Assembly (NCBI GenBank): GCA_950097035.1
Contig: CATNDT010000006.1
Span: forward strand, 1 to 38,851
DNA length: 38,851 bases
Reading direction: 5' to 3'
DNA from: an uncultured Oscillibacter sp.
GTDB taxonomy: Bacteria > Bacillota > Clostridia > Oscillospirales > Oscillospiraceae
Shown: one piece after another, positions 9,291-19,186 of the stretch
Layout of the letters: the number at the start of each line of letters is the position of its first letter
Numbering within the stretch: position 1 is the stretch's first letter
Made by a program: the position numbers and the translations under genes
The notes under the pieces: model-generated
Told to the model about the DNA's origin: nothing
The model's database searches: none
The model's input: only the letters and a program-made list of their open reading frames with translations

Positions 9291-9302
9291 GTGTCATCCT
9301 CC

Positions 9303-10205
9303 TTAAAAAATAAGATTCACCAGCCATCCTGTCGCCAGCGCGAACAGAATGGTAAAGGCCCAGTAAAGAGCAAAACGCTTCGCCCCCAGCACGATTTTCA
9401 CCGCTCCCAGATTGGTGATTTTCGTGGCGGGCCCGGTAATCATGAAAGCCGCCGCGCTGCCCATGCTCATGCCGTCCACCAGCCAAGCCTGGAGCAGCGG
9501 AATCGTCCCGCCGCCGCAGGCGTAAAGGGGAACGCCGATGGTCGCCGCCATCAAAACCCCAAAACCTTCATTGTCTCCGAACAGGCTGGCCACCACATCA
9601 GAGGGGACATACCGCTGAAACAGGGCGGACAGAGCCACGCCCAGCAGGAACATAGGACCGGTGGCCTTGATATTCCGGCCCAGATTTTTCAAAAAGCGCA
9701 TCAAAATATTGGGGTCTGTGTCCCGGCTGGCGGGGGCGGAGAAACCGGTGAAGTTAAAAAAGCCTTTTTCCCGGTAGAACCAGCGGATCAGCAGCCCGGC
9801 GGCGCCGCCGCAGAGGAAGCTGGACAAAATGCGAATGACCAGTGCTGCCTGTCCCAGGGCCATGCTGTAGAGAATCAGCTGGGGATTGAGAAGAATGGAG
9901 CTCATCATAAAGGCCGCCAGCCAATCGTCCTCCATGCCGCTCTCCGAGAAGGACGCCGCCAGGGGGATGGTTCCATACATACAAAGCGGCGAGGCGATAC
10001 CCAAAGCACTGGCGATGAAGATGCCCAGAACGCCCAGCCGTTTCCCGTGGAGGGAGCGGAACAGTCCATGGATATGCTCCTTGGCAAAGACGGAGACGGC
10101 CGATCCCAGCACCATGCCCAGCACCCAATAGCGAAAAATCTGGGACAGCTGAAGACTGAAATAGTACCAGAGATAGACAGCCTCCCGGTGAAGTATCTCA
10201 ATCAT
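9303..10205 (-). CDS. Permease, ArsP/UPF0718-like
   Basis: Multi-TM with SPLCMYGTIPLAAS, LLNPQL and CGGGTIPLLQAWL motifs typical of the family. Confidence 0.75.
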   Translation of the reverse strand: MIEILHREAVYLWYYFSLQLSQIFRYWVLGMVLGSAVSVFAKEHIHGLFRSLHGKRLGVLGIFIASALGIASPLCMYGTIPLAASFSESGMEDDWLAAFMMSSILLNPQLILYSMALGQAALVIRILSSFLCGGAAGLLIRWFYREKGFFNFTGFSAPASRDTDPNILMRFLKNLGRNIKATGPMFLLGVALSALFQRYVPSDVVASLFGDNEGFGVLMAATIGVPLYACGGGTIPLLQAWLVDGMSMGSAAAFMITGPATKITNLGAVKIVLGAKRFALYWAFTILFALATGWLVNLIF

Positions 10206-10267
10206 CTAAGCTCACCAACTGATTTCTCATCTTTGATCTACCTCCTGATTGACAAAATTTGAGGAAC

Positions 10268-11482
10268 CTACATGGGAAATACAACGGAAATGACCAGTGA
10301 GTGTCCGTCCTGGCTGGAAGCACTGACTTCTCCCTTATGCGCCAGAACAACCGCCTGGACGATGGAAAGGCCGATCCCGTGTCCGCCAGTCTGGGAGTTT
10401 CGAGAGGGATCAGCACGGTAGAAGCGGTCAAACAAGTTCTTCAGATTATCTTCTGAGATCGCCTGCGTGGTATTAAATACACGCAAGTAAACGAACCGGC
10501 CTCGTTTTTCCAATGTCAGTGAAATGCGTCCGTTCGGTTCCGAGTATTTCAGAGCGTTATCCAGAAGATTGGAAATGGCCTGTCCGATTTTCTTTTCATC
10601 GCCGCGCATGATAATGCCCGGCTGGATACTGCTGGTAAACGACTTTTCCTGTGTTTTCGCAAGCGCCTGAAAGGACTGCACCAGTTCATCCGACAAGGCG
10701 GACAGCGAAAACTCCTTCATTTGCAGGTGACTTTGACTCTCCTCCATTTTGGACAGATAGATCAGATCATTGGTCAGCGTTGTCAGCCGTTTGATTTGAA
10801 GCTGGATGTCCCGCAGCCATTCGCTCTCGCCGTACTCCATATCCAAAACATCCACATCCGCGGAGATGATGGTCAGCGGCGTCTTAATCTCATGGCCCGC
10901 GTCCGTGATAAAGCGCCGCTGCTTTTCATAGCTTTCGGAAACCGGCCTGACAATGCGCTTTGAAAGGGCGAACAGGAGGATAAACACGGACAGCAGCCCG
11001 AAAAAGGCAACCAGAATACTGGATAGCAGAAGACTGCGGAACGATGCGATCTCCTTGCCGAGATCTAAAAAAATGAATAATGTTTCATCCCTGCCGTCCC
11101 GGCGCAGAAACCGAAAGTCTTGATAAAAGCCCCTTTCCCGTTCCCAGACAGCCCTTGCGTATTCCGCCGCGCCTGTTTCGTCCACGGCGGAAATCTTTTC
11201 TGTATTGGCTGAAAGGACGGTTTTTTCATCTGTCATCACAACGGAAAAATAGCGGCAGGTAAACAGCGCCTCCGGGGATTTTGCCAGCAGTGCCTGTAGC
11301 TCTTCGGATTCCCACGCCGGGAAGGCGCCGCCATTTTTCGCCAGCATGGTCAGGACCTCATCGGCCTCAGCGGTCATATTGCGATAATTGAGCACATTGA
11401 TGGCGCTGACAATGACCAAAAACACCAGAAAAAGGGACAGCATGGCAACGGTAATCAGCCTGCGGCGAAGTCTGTTGATCAT
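10268..11482 (-). CDS. Sensor histidine kinase
   Basis: ITDAGHEIKTPLT H-box, N-box ISNLLDNALKYS, GGHGIGLSIVQ; start overlaps the RR stop (ATGA). Confidence 0.92.
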   Translation of the reverse strand: MINRLRRRLITVAMLSLFLVFLVIVSAINVLNYRNMTAEADEVLTMLAKNGGAFPAWESEELQALLAKSPEALFTCRYFSVVMTDEKTVLSANTEKISAVDETGAAEYARAVWERERGFYQDFRFLRRDGRDETLFIFLDLGKEIASFRSLLLSSILVAFFGLLSVFILLFALSKRIVRPVSESYEKQRRFITDAGHEIKTPLTIISADVDVLDMEYGESEWLRDIQLQIKRLTTLTNDLIYLSKMEESQSHLQMKEFSLSALSDELVQSFQALAKTQEKSFTSSIQPGIIMRGDEKKIGQAISNLLDNALKYSEPNGRISLTLEKRGRFVYLRVFNTTQAISEDNLKNLFDRFYRADPSRNSQTGGHGIGLSIVQAVVLAHKGEVSASSQDGHSLVISVVFPM

Positions 11483-12153
11483 AGTACGCTCCTCAGATAG
11501 TATCCCGCGTTCCTGGAGGCCGTGATTTCCACATCCGCTCCCAGCTCGGTCAGTTTTTTCCGCAGACGTGAGATATGTACCCACACGACATTGGTTTCCG
11601 CATCACTGTCATATCCCCAGATGACTTCCAGAAAACGCTCCGCGGATATGAGGCTGGAGGGGGATCGCAGCAGCAGCTCCAGCATTTGATACTCCTTGTT
11701 GGGCAGCCGAAGGCGGCCGCTGGGAGAGGACAATTCAAAGGAGGCGCAGTTTAACGTGATATTCCCCATTTGCAGCAGCACATCGCCCTGCGAGGCGCGG
11801 TTGCGGGTCATGGCGCGAATACGCGCCAGCAGTTCTCTTGTTGAAAAGGGTTTGGCCAGGTAGTCATTGGCTCCGCTGTCCAGGCCCAGGACCTTATCCT
11901 CCACCTCGGATTTTGCCGTCAGCATCAGAACGGGGATATGGTTTCCGCTGGATCGAAGCTGCCGCAGAACGCTCAGCCCGTCCAGTTTTGGCATCATAAT
12001 GTCCAGGATCAGCGCGTCATAGTTTCCGGCATCCAGATAGGCCAGAGCCTCCGCGCCATCATAAACAGCGTCAACGGAGTAGTGATTTCCCTCCAAAATC
12101 GCGGTCAGTGCTTTGGAAAGAGACGTTTCATCTTCTGCCAAAAGTAATCTCAT
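11479..12153 (-). CDS. OmpR-family response regulator
   Basis: MRLLLAEDE...ALILDIMMPKLDG...LTAKSE...LAKPFSTRELLARIRA plus wHTH. Confidence 0.93.
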   Translation of the reverse strand: MRLLLAEDETSLSKALTAILEGNHYSVDAVYDGAEALAYLDAGNYDALILDIMMPKLDGLSVLRQLRSSGNHIPVLMLTAKSEVEDKVLGLDSGANDYLAKPFSTRELLARIRAMTRNRASQGDVLLQMGNITLNCASFELSSPSGRLRLPNKEYQMLELLLRSPSSLISAERFLEVIWGYDSDAETNVVWVHISRLRKKLTELGADVEITASRNAGYYLRSVL

Positions 12154-12277
12154 ATCAAACCTCCTTGCGGAACAAAGAGCAGAATCTATGTTTTGTATCA
12201 TACCATACGGACTTTTCCTCAACCTAAACCTGTGTGGTATTTTTCAGTGCATCCCAATGTCGTTTTACTGAAAGCAA

Positions 12278-12314
12278 ACGGTTTCAGAACAGCCATGTGG
12301 CCGTTTTGAAACCG
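12278..12314. terminator. Hairpin acggtttcagaac...gttttgaaaccgt
   Basis: 13-bp near-perfect arms between the TCS and the flavodoxin remnant. Confidence 0.5.
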
Positions 12315-12331
12315 TCTGCTGACCCATAAGT

Positions 12332-12621
12332 CTAATATCCAAGCTGATTCAGCCACTCAGCGACATCTCCGGCGGCATCTGCTACGCTCTGCTCACTGAC
12401 GGTAAAGCCGTCCTCCATGACGGTGGTCCCCGGTTCCAGCTCTTGGATCGTGCTGAGTTGCCGCTTACCTGAACCTCTGCTTGTTGGGGATTTTGATTGG
12501 CGGGGGAGGGCGAGTCGGATTCCCCGCTCTCTCCACCGCAGGCGGTCAGCAGGAGGATTAGGACTGCCGTCATGGGAATGGCTTTTGCCAAAAGAGTATG
12601 TTTCCTATTCGTGTTTTCCAT
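12332..12621 (-). pseudogene. Flavodoxin lipoprotein remnant: signal/N-terminus fused out of frame to a flavodoxin C-terminal tail
   Basis: MENTNRKHTLLAKAIPMTAVLILLLTACGG... then, in another frame, STIQELEPGTTVMEDGFTVSEQSVADAAGDVAEWLNQLGY*, matching the C-tails of the intact flavodoxins (LSTIRSLEPEAQVLDGLSISRNHIQDAEQEIIDWVNGLNLS). Confidence 0.65.
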
Positions 12622-12640
12622 TTGTCATCACCACAGTACA

Positions 12641-15262
12641 TCATTCAGAATCTGCGTTCCAAAAGAACCGCAGGGCATTATACATATATTCATTGGCCGC
12701 GTCCCCATCGTGGGCATAGCCCTCCCGTTCCCGGAAAGACAGGTTGCCGCTCTCCTCATTGTCCGCCAAGGTGAACACATCCGTCTCCGCCATGGCCATC
12801 ACGCCGTTCTTGAAGCCGGAGTAGGCGAAATCCTCCGTACCGGAGGCGGTGAAGATAAAGAAGTCCTCCGGAGAATGGTTGGAACCGCTCACAATATTTT
12901 CCATAAACTCCCCATTCCCAATGGGGCCGCCGCTGGAGGGGGCGAAATAGCGGAAGTAGTTCAGACAGTGCTCAAAGGTGTGCCAGGTGTTCATAGACCC
13001 CATGGAGAATCCGCCGAAGGCCCGGTGGCTGCGGGAGGCCGCAAGGCCCGCCGCATCGGTGCTGGCCGCGTAGGTGCTGTATTTGGATTCCACAGCGGGA
13101 ATCAGGTCATTCACCAGTTCGTTATGGAAATTATTTGTAAGCCGCAGAGCGAGAGAATAGTCCCCGCTGTCCGATTCGCTGGTGTTGTTATAGGTAGGCA
13201 GGACGATAATCAGTGGCTTGATTTTTCCATCCTCAATGGCGTGGTCCATGACGTATTTGAAGGCGTGGGGGGCCTCCGGAGTGCCCATAATGGTTGTCTC
13301 ATTGCTCCAGCCGCCGTGGCTGAGATAGAGAACGTTGTACCGCGCATTTTCGGAATACCCGTAGGGGAGGTAGACCCAGGCCGTTTTGGTCAGCCGCTGG
13401 GCATGATCCTCATAGGAGAGGGATTCCCATGTCTGGTACTCCAGCTTTTCAAGCCGTCCCGGATGGCTTGACGGCTGGGTGTAGCTCTCCGGGATATACT
13501 CCAGTTCCTCCGGAATTGTCCCGCTCAGGGAGGTGCGTTTCGTTTTGCTGAACAGCCAGCCCATGACTTCCTTTTCATGGGCGAACGCCTGTCCGCCGGC
13601 GTGCTGATCCTGAAAGCCGCGCTCCGTAAAATAACTTTGCGGCCGCACGTCCAGCACCAGCAATTCTCCAATCTGCTCCTCCGTCAAGCCCTGGGCCTCA
13701 TAAAGTCCATGCAGAGTGGCGTAAGCATTTTTAAGAGAGTCGGAACCGTAGTAGCTGTCATTTTCCCCGATAGCCAGGTAGACCGGCGTCCGGGCGGATG
13801 CCACGGCTTCCAGATCCCCGTCCCACTGGGAGGCGGTCATGAGATACCCGGCAAAGAGGTCCGGACGCTTGCCCATCACCAGAGAACCCGTCTCCCCGCC
13901 GCCGGACATCCCGTGGAGGTATACCCGGCTGGGGTCGATGTTGTAGTGTTTCAGGAAAAACTCCGTCAAGGCAATGGCTTGATTGGCGCTGGTTTCGCCC
14001 CAATCGCTGAGCTGAGGGGACAAAACGATCATCTTATCGTTATATTGAATCGCCTCTGGCCCAAAATCCTCCACCATATTCGCTCCTACCCCTTGGAAAT
14101 GCAGTCCCTCCCAGCCGGGAAGGGTGACGAACAGGGCATAGGGTTCGCTGCCGTCATAGGTCTCGGGGATGTAGCTGGAGTAGTGGATGTCTCCCTGAGC
14201 TCCAGCGTGAAGCACATTGTTCTGGACAAAGCCCCGGCGTGTTTCGGTGCCGGGCGTGACAAACTGGTCCTCCCAGAAAGCCACAGCGTCCTTGATCCAG
14301 CCCTCGGCCACGGTCCCCGTGCCCAGGCCGAAGCCGTGGCGCAGTCCCTCATAGACGTGGAACTCGGTGGGGATGCCCAGCTTCTCCAGTGCCTCCAGCC
14401 GCCGTTCCATAGTCTGCCAGCTGGCAATACCATCGCTTGTTCCCACGCAGACGTAGGTGGGCGGGTCATTCTCGGTGTACTCACTGTGGCCTGTGTATTG
14501 GATGACAGCCGCACCAGGCCTGGGCAGGTTCCCGCCGCCGAAGGCCGCCGGGCCGTAGCTGCCCAGATACGCCGTCATCCGCCCGCCGGCGGAGCTGCCC
14601 CACAGGGAGTAGCGGTCCGTCTCCACATCCAGCTCTTCCGCGTGTTCAAAGATGAAGGCAATGGCCCGCGCCAGATCCTCACAGGCCGTCTGGGCGCCGG
14701 GGCGGTAGATGAGGGCAAAGGCGTTGTAGCCCATCTTGCTGAGCTCCAGCGCGTGGGGGAAACTGTCGTGCATGGCCCCCACATAGGCGAACCCGCCTTC
14801 GGCGCTGCAGACAGCAAAGCGTTCGCCGGGACTGCCCTTGAAGAAGAACAGACCGGTGTCCTCCTTGGCGGGGTCGGCGGCTTTTTCTTCGTCCGTATAG
14901 ATGTCGTAGAAAATCGTATCTCCCGCCCCGGCGTGAGTTTTCATATAGTTGGCGATTTCCACCGTCTTGGCCGGGTCAATGTTGTTATACCAGGTCAGGC
15001 GCAGCTCCCCCAGGGTATCCCCGCTGTAGTAGCTGTCGTTGACTGGAAAAATCAGCCGCCCATAGTCTCCAAAGGCGGGGTCATGGATCACATCGGTGAT
15101 CCTGGTATCCACTGTATAGGCGTTTTCCATGGTTACAGCTCCTGTGCCGTTCGCCAGCTTCTCCGGTGCGCCGCCGGTTCCCGTCTGCGCCGCGTTGGCG
15201 CAGCCGCACAGCAATGCGGTAATCCAGACAGTCAGCAATCCCATTGCAAGCGGTTTTTTCAT
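12641..15262 (-). CDS. Lipoprotein with three tandem alpha/beta-hydrolase (esterase) domains
   Basis: Lipobox LLCGC; nucleophile elbows GSSAGG, GMSGGG and GFSMGS at about 290-aa spacing. Confidence 0.75.
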   Translation of the reverse strand: MKKPLAMGLLTVWITALLCGCANAAQTGTGGAPEKLANGTGAVTMENAYTVDTRITDVIHDPAFGDYGRLIFPVNDSYYSGDTLGELRLTWYNNIDPAKTVEIANYMKTHAGAGDTIFYDIYTDEEKAADPAKEDTGLFFFKGSPGERFAVCSAEGGFAYVGAMHDSFPHALELSKMGYNAFALIYRPGAQTACEDLARAIAFIFEHAEELDVETDRYSLWGSSAGGRMTAYLGSYGPAAFGGGNLPRPGAAVIQYTGHSEYTENDPPTYVCVGTSDGIASWQTMERRLEALEKLGIPTEFHVYEGLRHGFGLGTGTVAEGWIKDAVAFWEDQFVTPGTETRRGFVQNNVLHAGAQGDIHYSSYIPETYDGSEPYALFVTLPGWEGLHFQGVGANMVEDFGPEAIQYNDKMIVLSPQLSDWGETSANQAIALTEFFLKHYNIDPSRVYLHGMSGGGETGSLVMGKRPDLFAGYLMTASQWDGDLEAVASARTPVYLAIGENDSYYGSDSLKNAYATLHGLYEAQGLTEEQIGELLVLDVRPQSYFTERGFQDQHAGGQAFAHEKEVMGWLFSKTKRTSLSGTIPEELEYIPESYTQPSSHPGRLEKLEYQTWESLSYEDHAQRLTKTAWVYLPYGYSENARYNVLYLSHGGWSNETTIMGTPEAPHAFKYVMDHAIEDGKIKPLIIVLPTYNNTSESDSGDYSLALRLTNNFHNELVNDLIPAVESKYSTYAASTDAAGLAASRSHRAFGGFSMGSMNTWHTFEHCLNYFRYFAPSSGGPIGNGEFMENIVSGSNHSPEDFFIFTASGTEDFAYSGFKNGVMAMAETDVFTLADNEESGNLSFREREGYAHDGDAANEYMYNALRFFWNADSE

Positions 15263-15345
15263 AATCGTCCCCATTTCTGTGGCAGATACTCCCCCGCGGC
15301 ACAGTCCGCGGCCTGACGGTCAAACGCGCTGTGCCACGGGGGGAA

Positions 15346-15981
15346 TTACTCCCGGATGAAATTGGTGAAGCTGATGGTCTCCTGCTCCGGCAGGGGAACG
15401 CCCGCTTTTTCCCCGGCCTCCTTGCACTTGAGGAACCAGGCCATGTTCTTGCCCAGAATCCGCATGATCTGCATCCCCTCGGCATCCTTCCGCACTTCCT
15501 CCGGAGTCGTGCCGTGGACCATGTTCCAATACCGGGAGGTGATGATGGGCATCTGCATCAGGCCGAAATATTTGTTCATCTGATCCCAAGTGGCGGTGGT
15601 CCCGGCCCGCCGGGCGGAGATCGCCAGCCCCGCTGGCTTCAGGAGAAAGCGGTTTCCGCCGCCGCAGAAGTCGGCGTAAAAGGCACGGTCCAGAAAAGAG
15701 GTGATGGCTCCCGTGGCCCCGCCCCAGTGGACGGGGGTGCCGAAGACAAAGCCGTCGTAATCTCCGGCCAGATCCAGGAACTCATTCACCTTATCGTCAA
15801 ATACACAGGCGTGCTTCTTAACACAGGTCTTGCAGGCAATGCAGCCGGAGATAGGCTGATTGCCGATCCAGAACAGATCGGTATCAATGCCGTTTTCGTT
15901 CAGAGCGGAGGATACCTCCATCAGGGCCGTATAGGTGCATTTTTCCTTGTGGGGACTGCCGTTGACCAGCAATACTTTCAT
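15346..15981 (-). CDS. NAD(P)H-dependent FMN reductase / iron-sulfur flavoprotein-like
   Basis: MKVLLVNGSPHKEKCTYTAL; CIACKTCVKKHACVFDD; GTPVHWGGATGAITSFLDR. Confidence 0.9.
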   Translation of the reverse strand: MKVLLVNGSPHKEKCTYTALMEVSSALNENGIDTDLFWIGNQPISGCIACKTCVKKHACVFDDKVNEFLDLAGDYDGFVFGTPVHWGGATGAITSFLDRAFYADFCGGGNRFLLKPAGLAISARRAGTTATWDQMNKYFGLMQMPIITSRYWNMVHGTTPEEVRKDAEGMQIMRILGKNMAWFLKCKEAGEKAGVPLPEQETISFTNFIRE

Positions 15982-16002
15982 GATAGCTTTCTCCTTATTA
16001 AA

Positions 16003-17703
16003 TCAAATGTCCAGACCCTTCACCCAGTCCACGATCTGCTGCCGGGCATCCTGGATGCGGTCCCGGGAAATGGACAGGCCGTCCAGCACTTCCGCCTGGG
16101 GCTCCAGAGTGCGAATAGCAGAAATCGTGCTGGAGAACCCGCTGCCGCCGTGGGGGTTGAAGGGGATGATGGTCTTGCCCGCGAAGTCATGGGTCTCAAA
16201 GAATGTATACATCACCATGGGCATATCGCCCCACCAGTTGGGATAGCCAATAAAAACGGTATCATAGCTGTTCAGGTTGTCAATGTTCTTTGCCAGCGCG
16301 GGACGGAAGTCCCGATTCTGTTCCTCCCGTGCCTGTGCCACCAGAGTGGTGTGGTCCGTGGGGTAGGGATTCTGCGGTTCGATGCGGAAGATGTCGGCGT
16401 TTGCAGTCTCCTGAATGACCTGGGCCATGTACTGGGTGTTGCCCAGGACCTGACCGTTGATGACCACGGTGCTGTTGGCCTCCTCGGTGGTCATGTTGTT
16501 GGGATCGGTGGTTTCCGGCTGGGAGAAGTACACCACTAGGCGGCCGCCCTCCTGCCGGGAGGGCTGGGCCGTTTCTGTGGCGGCGTGGGAGGCGGGAAGG
16601 TTCAGGCCATTGACCCAGGCGGTCACCGTGCCGGCGGAAGCGCCGCTGGAGAACCTCTGGCCCTCCTGCCAGTCGCCGCCGCGGGCTATCTCCTCCAGCA
16701 GTCGGCCGCTCTGGCCAAGACCGGAGGAAGAAGAGGTGCAGAAGGGGATCACGGTCTTTCCGGTGAAATCATTGGCCTTCACAAAGGTATCCACCGGCCA
16801 GGCGGCGATGCCCCACCAGATGGGATAGCCGATGAACACCACGTCATAGTCCGCCCAGTTGTCCACGGTATCCTCCACCAGCGCGATGTTCCGCTTGGAG
16901 ACGTTGTCGTGCTCATCATTGACCCGGCTGGAGGAATCCGTCCAGTCCAGGTCGGCGGCGCTGTAGGGATTTGCCGGGGTGATCTCAAAGGTATCGGCGT
17001 TCAGAGTGCTGGCAATGGTATTCGCCACGGCCTCGGTACTGCCGGTGGCGGAGAAATAGGCGACTAAAACCTTCGCGCCGTTCCCGGCGGAGGGGGTGAC
17101 AGGCTGGCTGTTCCGGTTCATGTAGTTATAGAGAATCAGGGCAATCTCGCCGCGGATGGCGTTGTCGGCGGGAGCGAATCGGTTTTGGTCCTTGGCGGGA
17201 ACGATGCTGTTGGCTCTGGCCCAGTCCACCGCCGTTTTCGCGTAATCGGAAATGCTGGCTTCATCATCATAATCCTCCGCGGAGGCGGCGGGAGAACCAG
17301 CCCAGCGCCAGAAGATGGCTGTGACCTGCTGGCGGGTAATGGGGTCGTTGACTCCGAAGCGGCCATCCTGATAACCATTGATCAGGCCGCCGTCCGCCGC
17401 CCAGCTGGCGGCACTGACATAGTAGGCCGTTGACGCCACATCGGGGAACCGGGTGGTCCCGGAGGCGGCGGGGCTGCCCGCCGCCCGGTAGAGGATAGCG
17501 GCGAGCTGAGCACGGGTCACGTTGTCGTTTACGCCAAAGCGGCCATCATTGTACCCGTTGATGTAGCCCTGCTGGGAGACCCACTGGACCGCCTGGGCGT
17601 AGGTACTCCCGGCGGGCACATCGGGGAACTCCGCAGCGGAGGCCGTGACGCTCAGGGCCAGCAGCATGGAGAGGGCCAACAAAAGAGAGAGTAATTTTTT
17701 CAT
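16003..17703 (-). CDS. SLH(x3)-anchored tandem flavodoxin
   Basis: Signal peptide, three SLH repeats, flavodoxin 1 (LVAYFSATGSTEAVA...GYPIWWG) and flavodoxin 2 (VVYFSQPE...GYPNWWGDMP). Confidence 0.85.
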   Translation of the reverse strand: MKKLLSLLLALSMLLALSVTASAAEFPDVPAGSTYAQAVQWVSQQGYINGYNDGRFGVNDNVTRAQLAAILYRAAGSPAASGTTRFPDVASTAYYVSAASWAADGGLINGYQDGRFGVNDPITRQQVTAIFWRWAGSPAASAEDYDDEASISDYAKTAVDWARANSIVPAKDQNRFAPADNAIRGEIALILYNYMNRNSQPVTPSAGNGAKVLVAYFSATGSTEAVANTIASTLNADTFEITPANPYSAADLDWTDSSSRVNDEHDNVSKRNIALVEDTVDNWADYDVVFIGYPIWWGIAAWPVDTFVKANDFTGKTVIPFCTSSSSGLGQSGRLLEEIARGGDWQEGQRFSSGASAGTVTAWVNGLNLPASHAATETAQPSRQEGGRLVVYFSQPETTDPNNMTTEEANSTVVINGQVLGNTQYMAQVIQETANADIFRIEPQNPYPTDHTTLVAQAREEQNRDFRPALAKNIDNLNSYDTVFIGYPNWWGDMPMVMYTFFETHDFAGKTIIPFNPHGGSGFSSTISAIRTLEPQAEVLDGLSISRDRIQDARQQIVDWVKGLDI

Positions 17704-17716
17704 AGAAACCTCACTT

Positions 17717-19168
17717 TCAATATTCGTAATCCGGGGCCAGCAGGGCCATCAGCGCCTGGTCGTGATGATTTGCCAGCCGTGACTCCGTATCCAGGATCAT
17801 GGTGGCTCCGCCCTCGCGTGTATAGGGCTCCCACTCAGGCAGGCCATCGGCGCCGGGGACGCCGCTCCGGGCAAAGCTGATCCACGCCTGACTGACCTGA
17901 TCCGCCTTGTGGGACATGATCTTCAGCAGAGGCAGGCGGATGGTGGTGGAGTCCACCTGCTCTGCCGTCAGGTCAGGCTTGTCCGGGTAAGCAGACTGGA
18001 GGGCGGCGGTCAGCGCCTCCGTGGCCTCATAGGGGCCGCTCTCGAAGAAGCCGCTCCACTCGTTGAGGTTGCTTCCGATCAGAAGGGGGGTGTCCTTTCC
18101 GGCCTCCGCGAAAGAGCCTTCAGTCACTGGGTCAGTGGGCAGGAAATCTCCGTCCACCACAGGCTCCCAGTCCATAGAGTAGCCGCCGCCCAGCGCCGCC
18201 GGGAGCTTCAGTTCCTCACCGGTCTGCCGGAGGGCCTGGGATGCCGCCTCCTGAAGCTCGTCCACGGAGACGGACTGGATATCCTCGATGTTCTCCGGGG
18301 TAATGCCCAGAATGTTCAGGAGATTCTCCGTCAGGGCGGTGCTGGCCTCCTGGCTGTTGAAGATGACGCCCATTGTCTCAGTGGCTCCGCTCTGGACAAT
18401 GCCCTTGCCAAAGAGACCTTTGGCGTAAGGAGAGGACATCAGGGCCAGAACCTTGGCGCCGCCGCCGGACTGTCCAAACACGGTCACGTTATCCGGGTCG
18501 CCGCCGAAGGCCTCAATGTTGTCCCGAACCCACTCCAGCGCGTCTACGATGTCCAGAATGCCCACGTTGGCGGAATATTGATACTTGTCCCCGTAGGCGG
18601 ACAGATCCAGGAAGCCGAAAGCGTTCAGCCGGTGGTTGACGCCAACCACCACCACATCGCCCTCCCGGCTCAGGTTCTCGCCGTCAAATCCGGTTTCGTT
18701 GGCCGTGCCGGTGGAGAAGCCGCCGCCGTGGAGCCACACCATGACGGGGCGCTTTCCGCCGTCCCCCGGGCCGGGCGTCCAGATGTTCAGGTTCTGGCAG
18801 TTGTTGTCGGTGCCGTCCTGCTCACCGCTGCCGCCCAGGCCAGATATGGCACCCTGGGGGGACATGGGGCCATAGGAGTCCGCCGTCAGGACACCCTCCC
18901 AGGGTTCCACGTCCTCCGCCGGTACAAACCGTTCCTTGGCCTGGGCGTAGGGGACACCCAGATAGCGGTAGATGCCGTTCTGCTCCGTTCCCTGGACCTG
19001 CCCGGCAGTGGTGGCGGCGATGCCGTTGGAAGAATCGCTTTGCGTATCAGAGGCACCAGCCGGTGGATCGCTGCTGGAATTTCCGCTGGCTGCCGTTTTG
19101 CCGCAGGAGGCCAGGCTCAGGAGAAGCGCCCCCGCCAGCGCAATGGCAAACAGTTTTCTCTGTTTCAT
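17717..19168 (-). CDS. Type-B carboxylesterase lipoprotein
   Basis: LLLSLASCGK lipobox; GVPYAQAKERF; VMVWLHGGGFSTG; VTVFGQSGGGAKV. Confidence 0.9.
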   Translation of the reverse strand: MKQRKLFAIALAGALLLSLASCGKTAASGNSSSDPPAGASDTQSDSSNGIAATTAGQVQGTEQNGIYRYLGVPYAQAKERFVPAEDVEPWEGVLTADSYGPMSPQGAISGLGGSGEQDGTDNNCQNLNIWTPGPGDGGKRPVMVWLHGGGFSTGTANETGFDGENLSREGDVVVVGVNHRLNAFGFLDLSAYGDKYQYSANVGILDIVDALEWVRDNIEAFGGDPDNVTVFGQSGGGAKVLALMSSPYAKGLFGKGIVQSGATETMGVIFNSQEASTALTENLLNILGITPENIEDIQSVSVDELQEAASQALRQTGEELKLPAALGGGYSMDWEPVVDGDFLPTDPVTEGSFAEAGKDTPLLIGSNLNEWSGFFESGPYEATEALTAALQSAYPDKPDLTAEQVDSTTIRLPLLKIMSHKADQVSQAWISFARSGVPGADGLPEWEPYTREGGATMILDTESRLANHHDQALMALLAPDYEY

Positions 19169-19186
19169 TCTTGAATCACCTCTTTC

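Noticed and set aside
13577-15316. 579-aa plus-strand ORF
   Set aside because: Antisense shadow of the triple-hydrolase lipoprotein, which has clear catalytic motifs; high GC makes long antisense frames common.
17909-19174. 421-aa plus-strand ORF
   Set aside because: Shadow ORF opposite the carboxylesterase.
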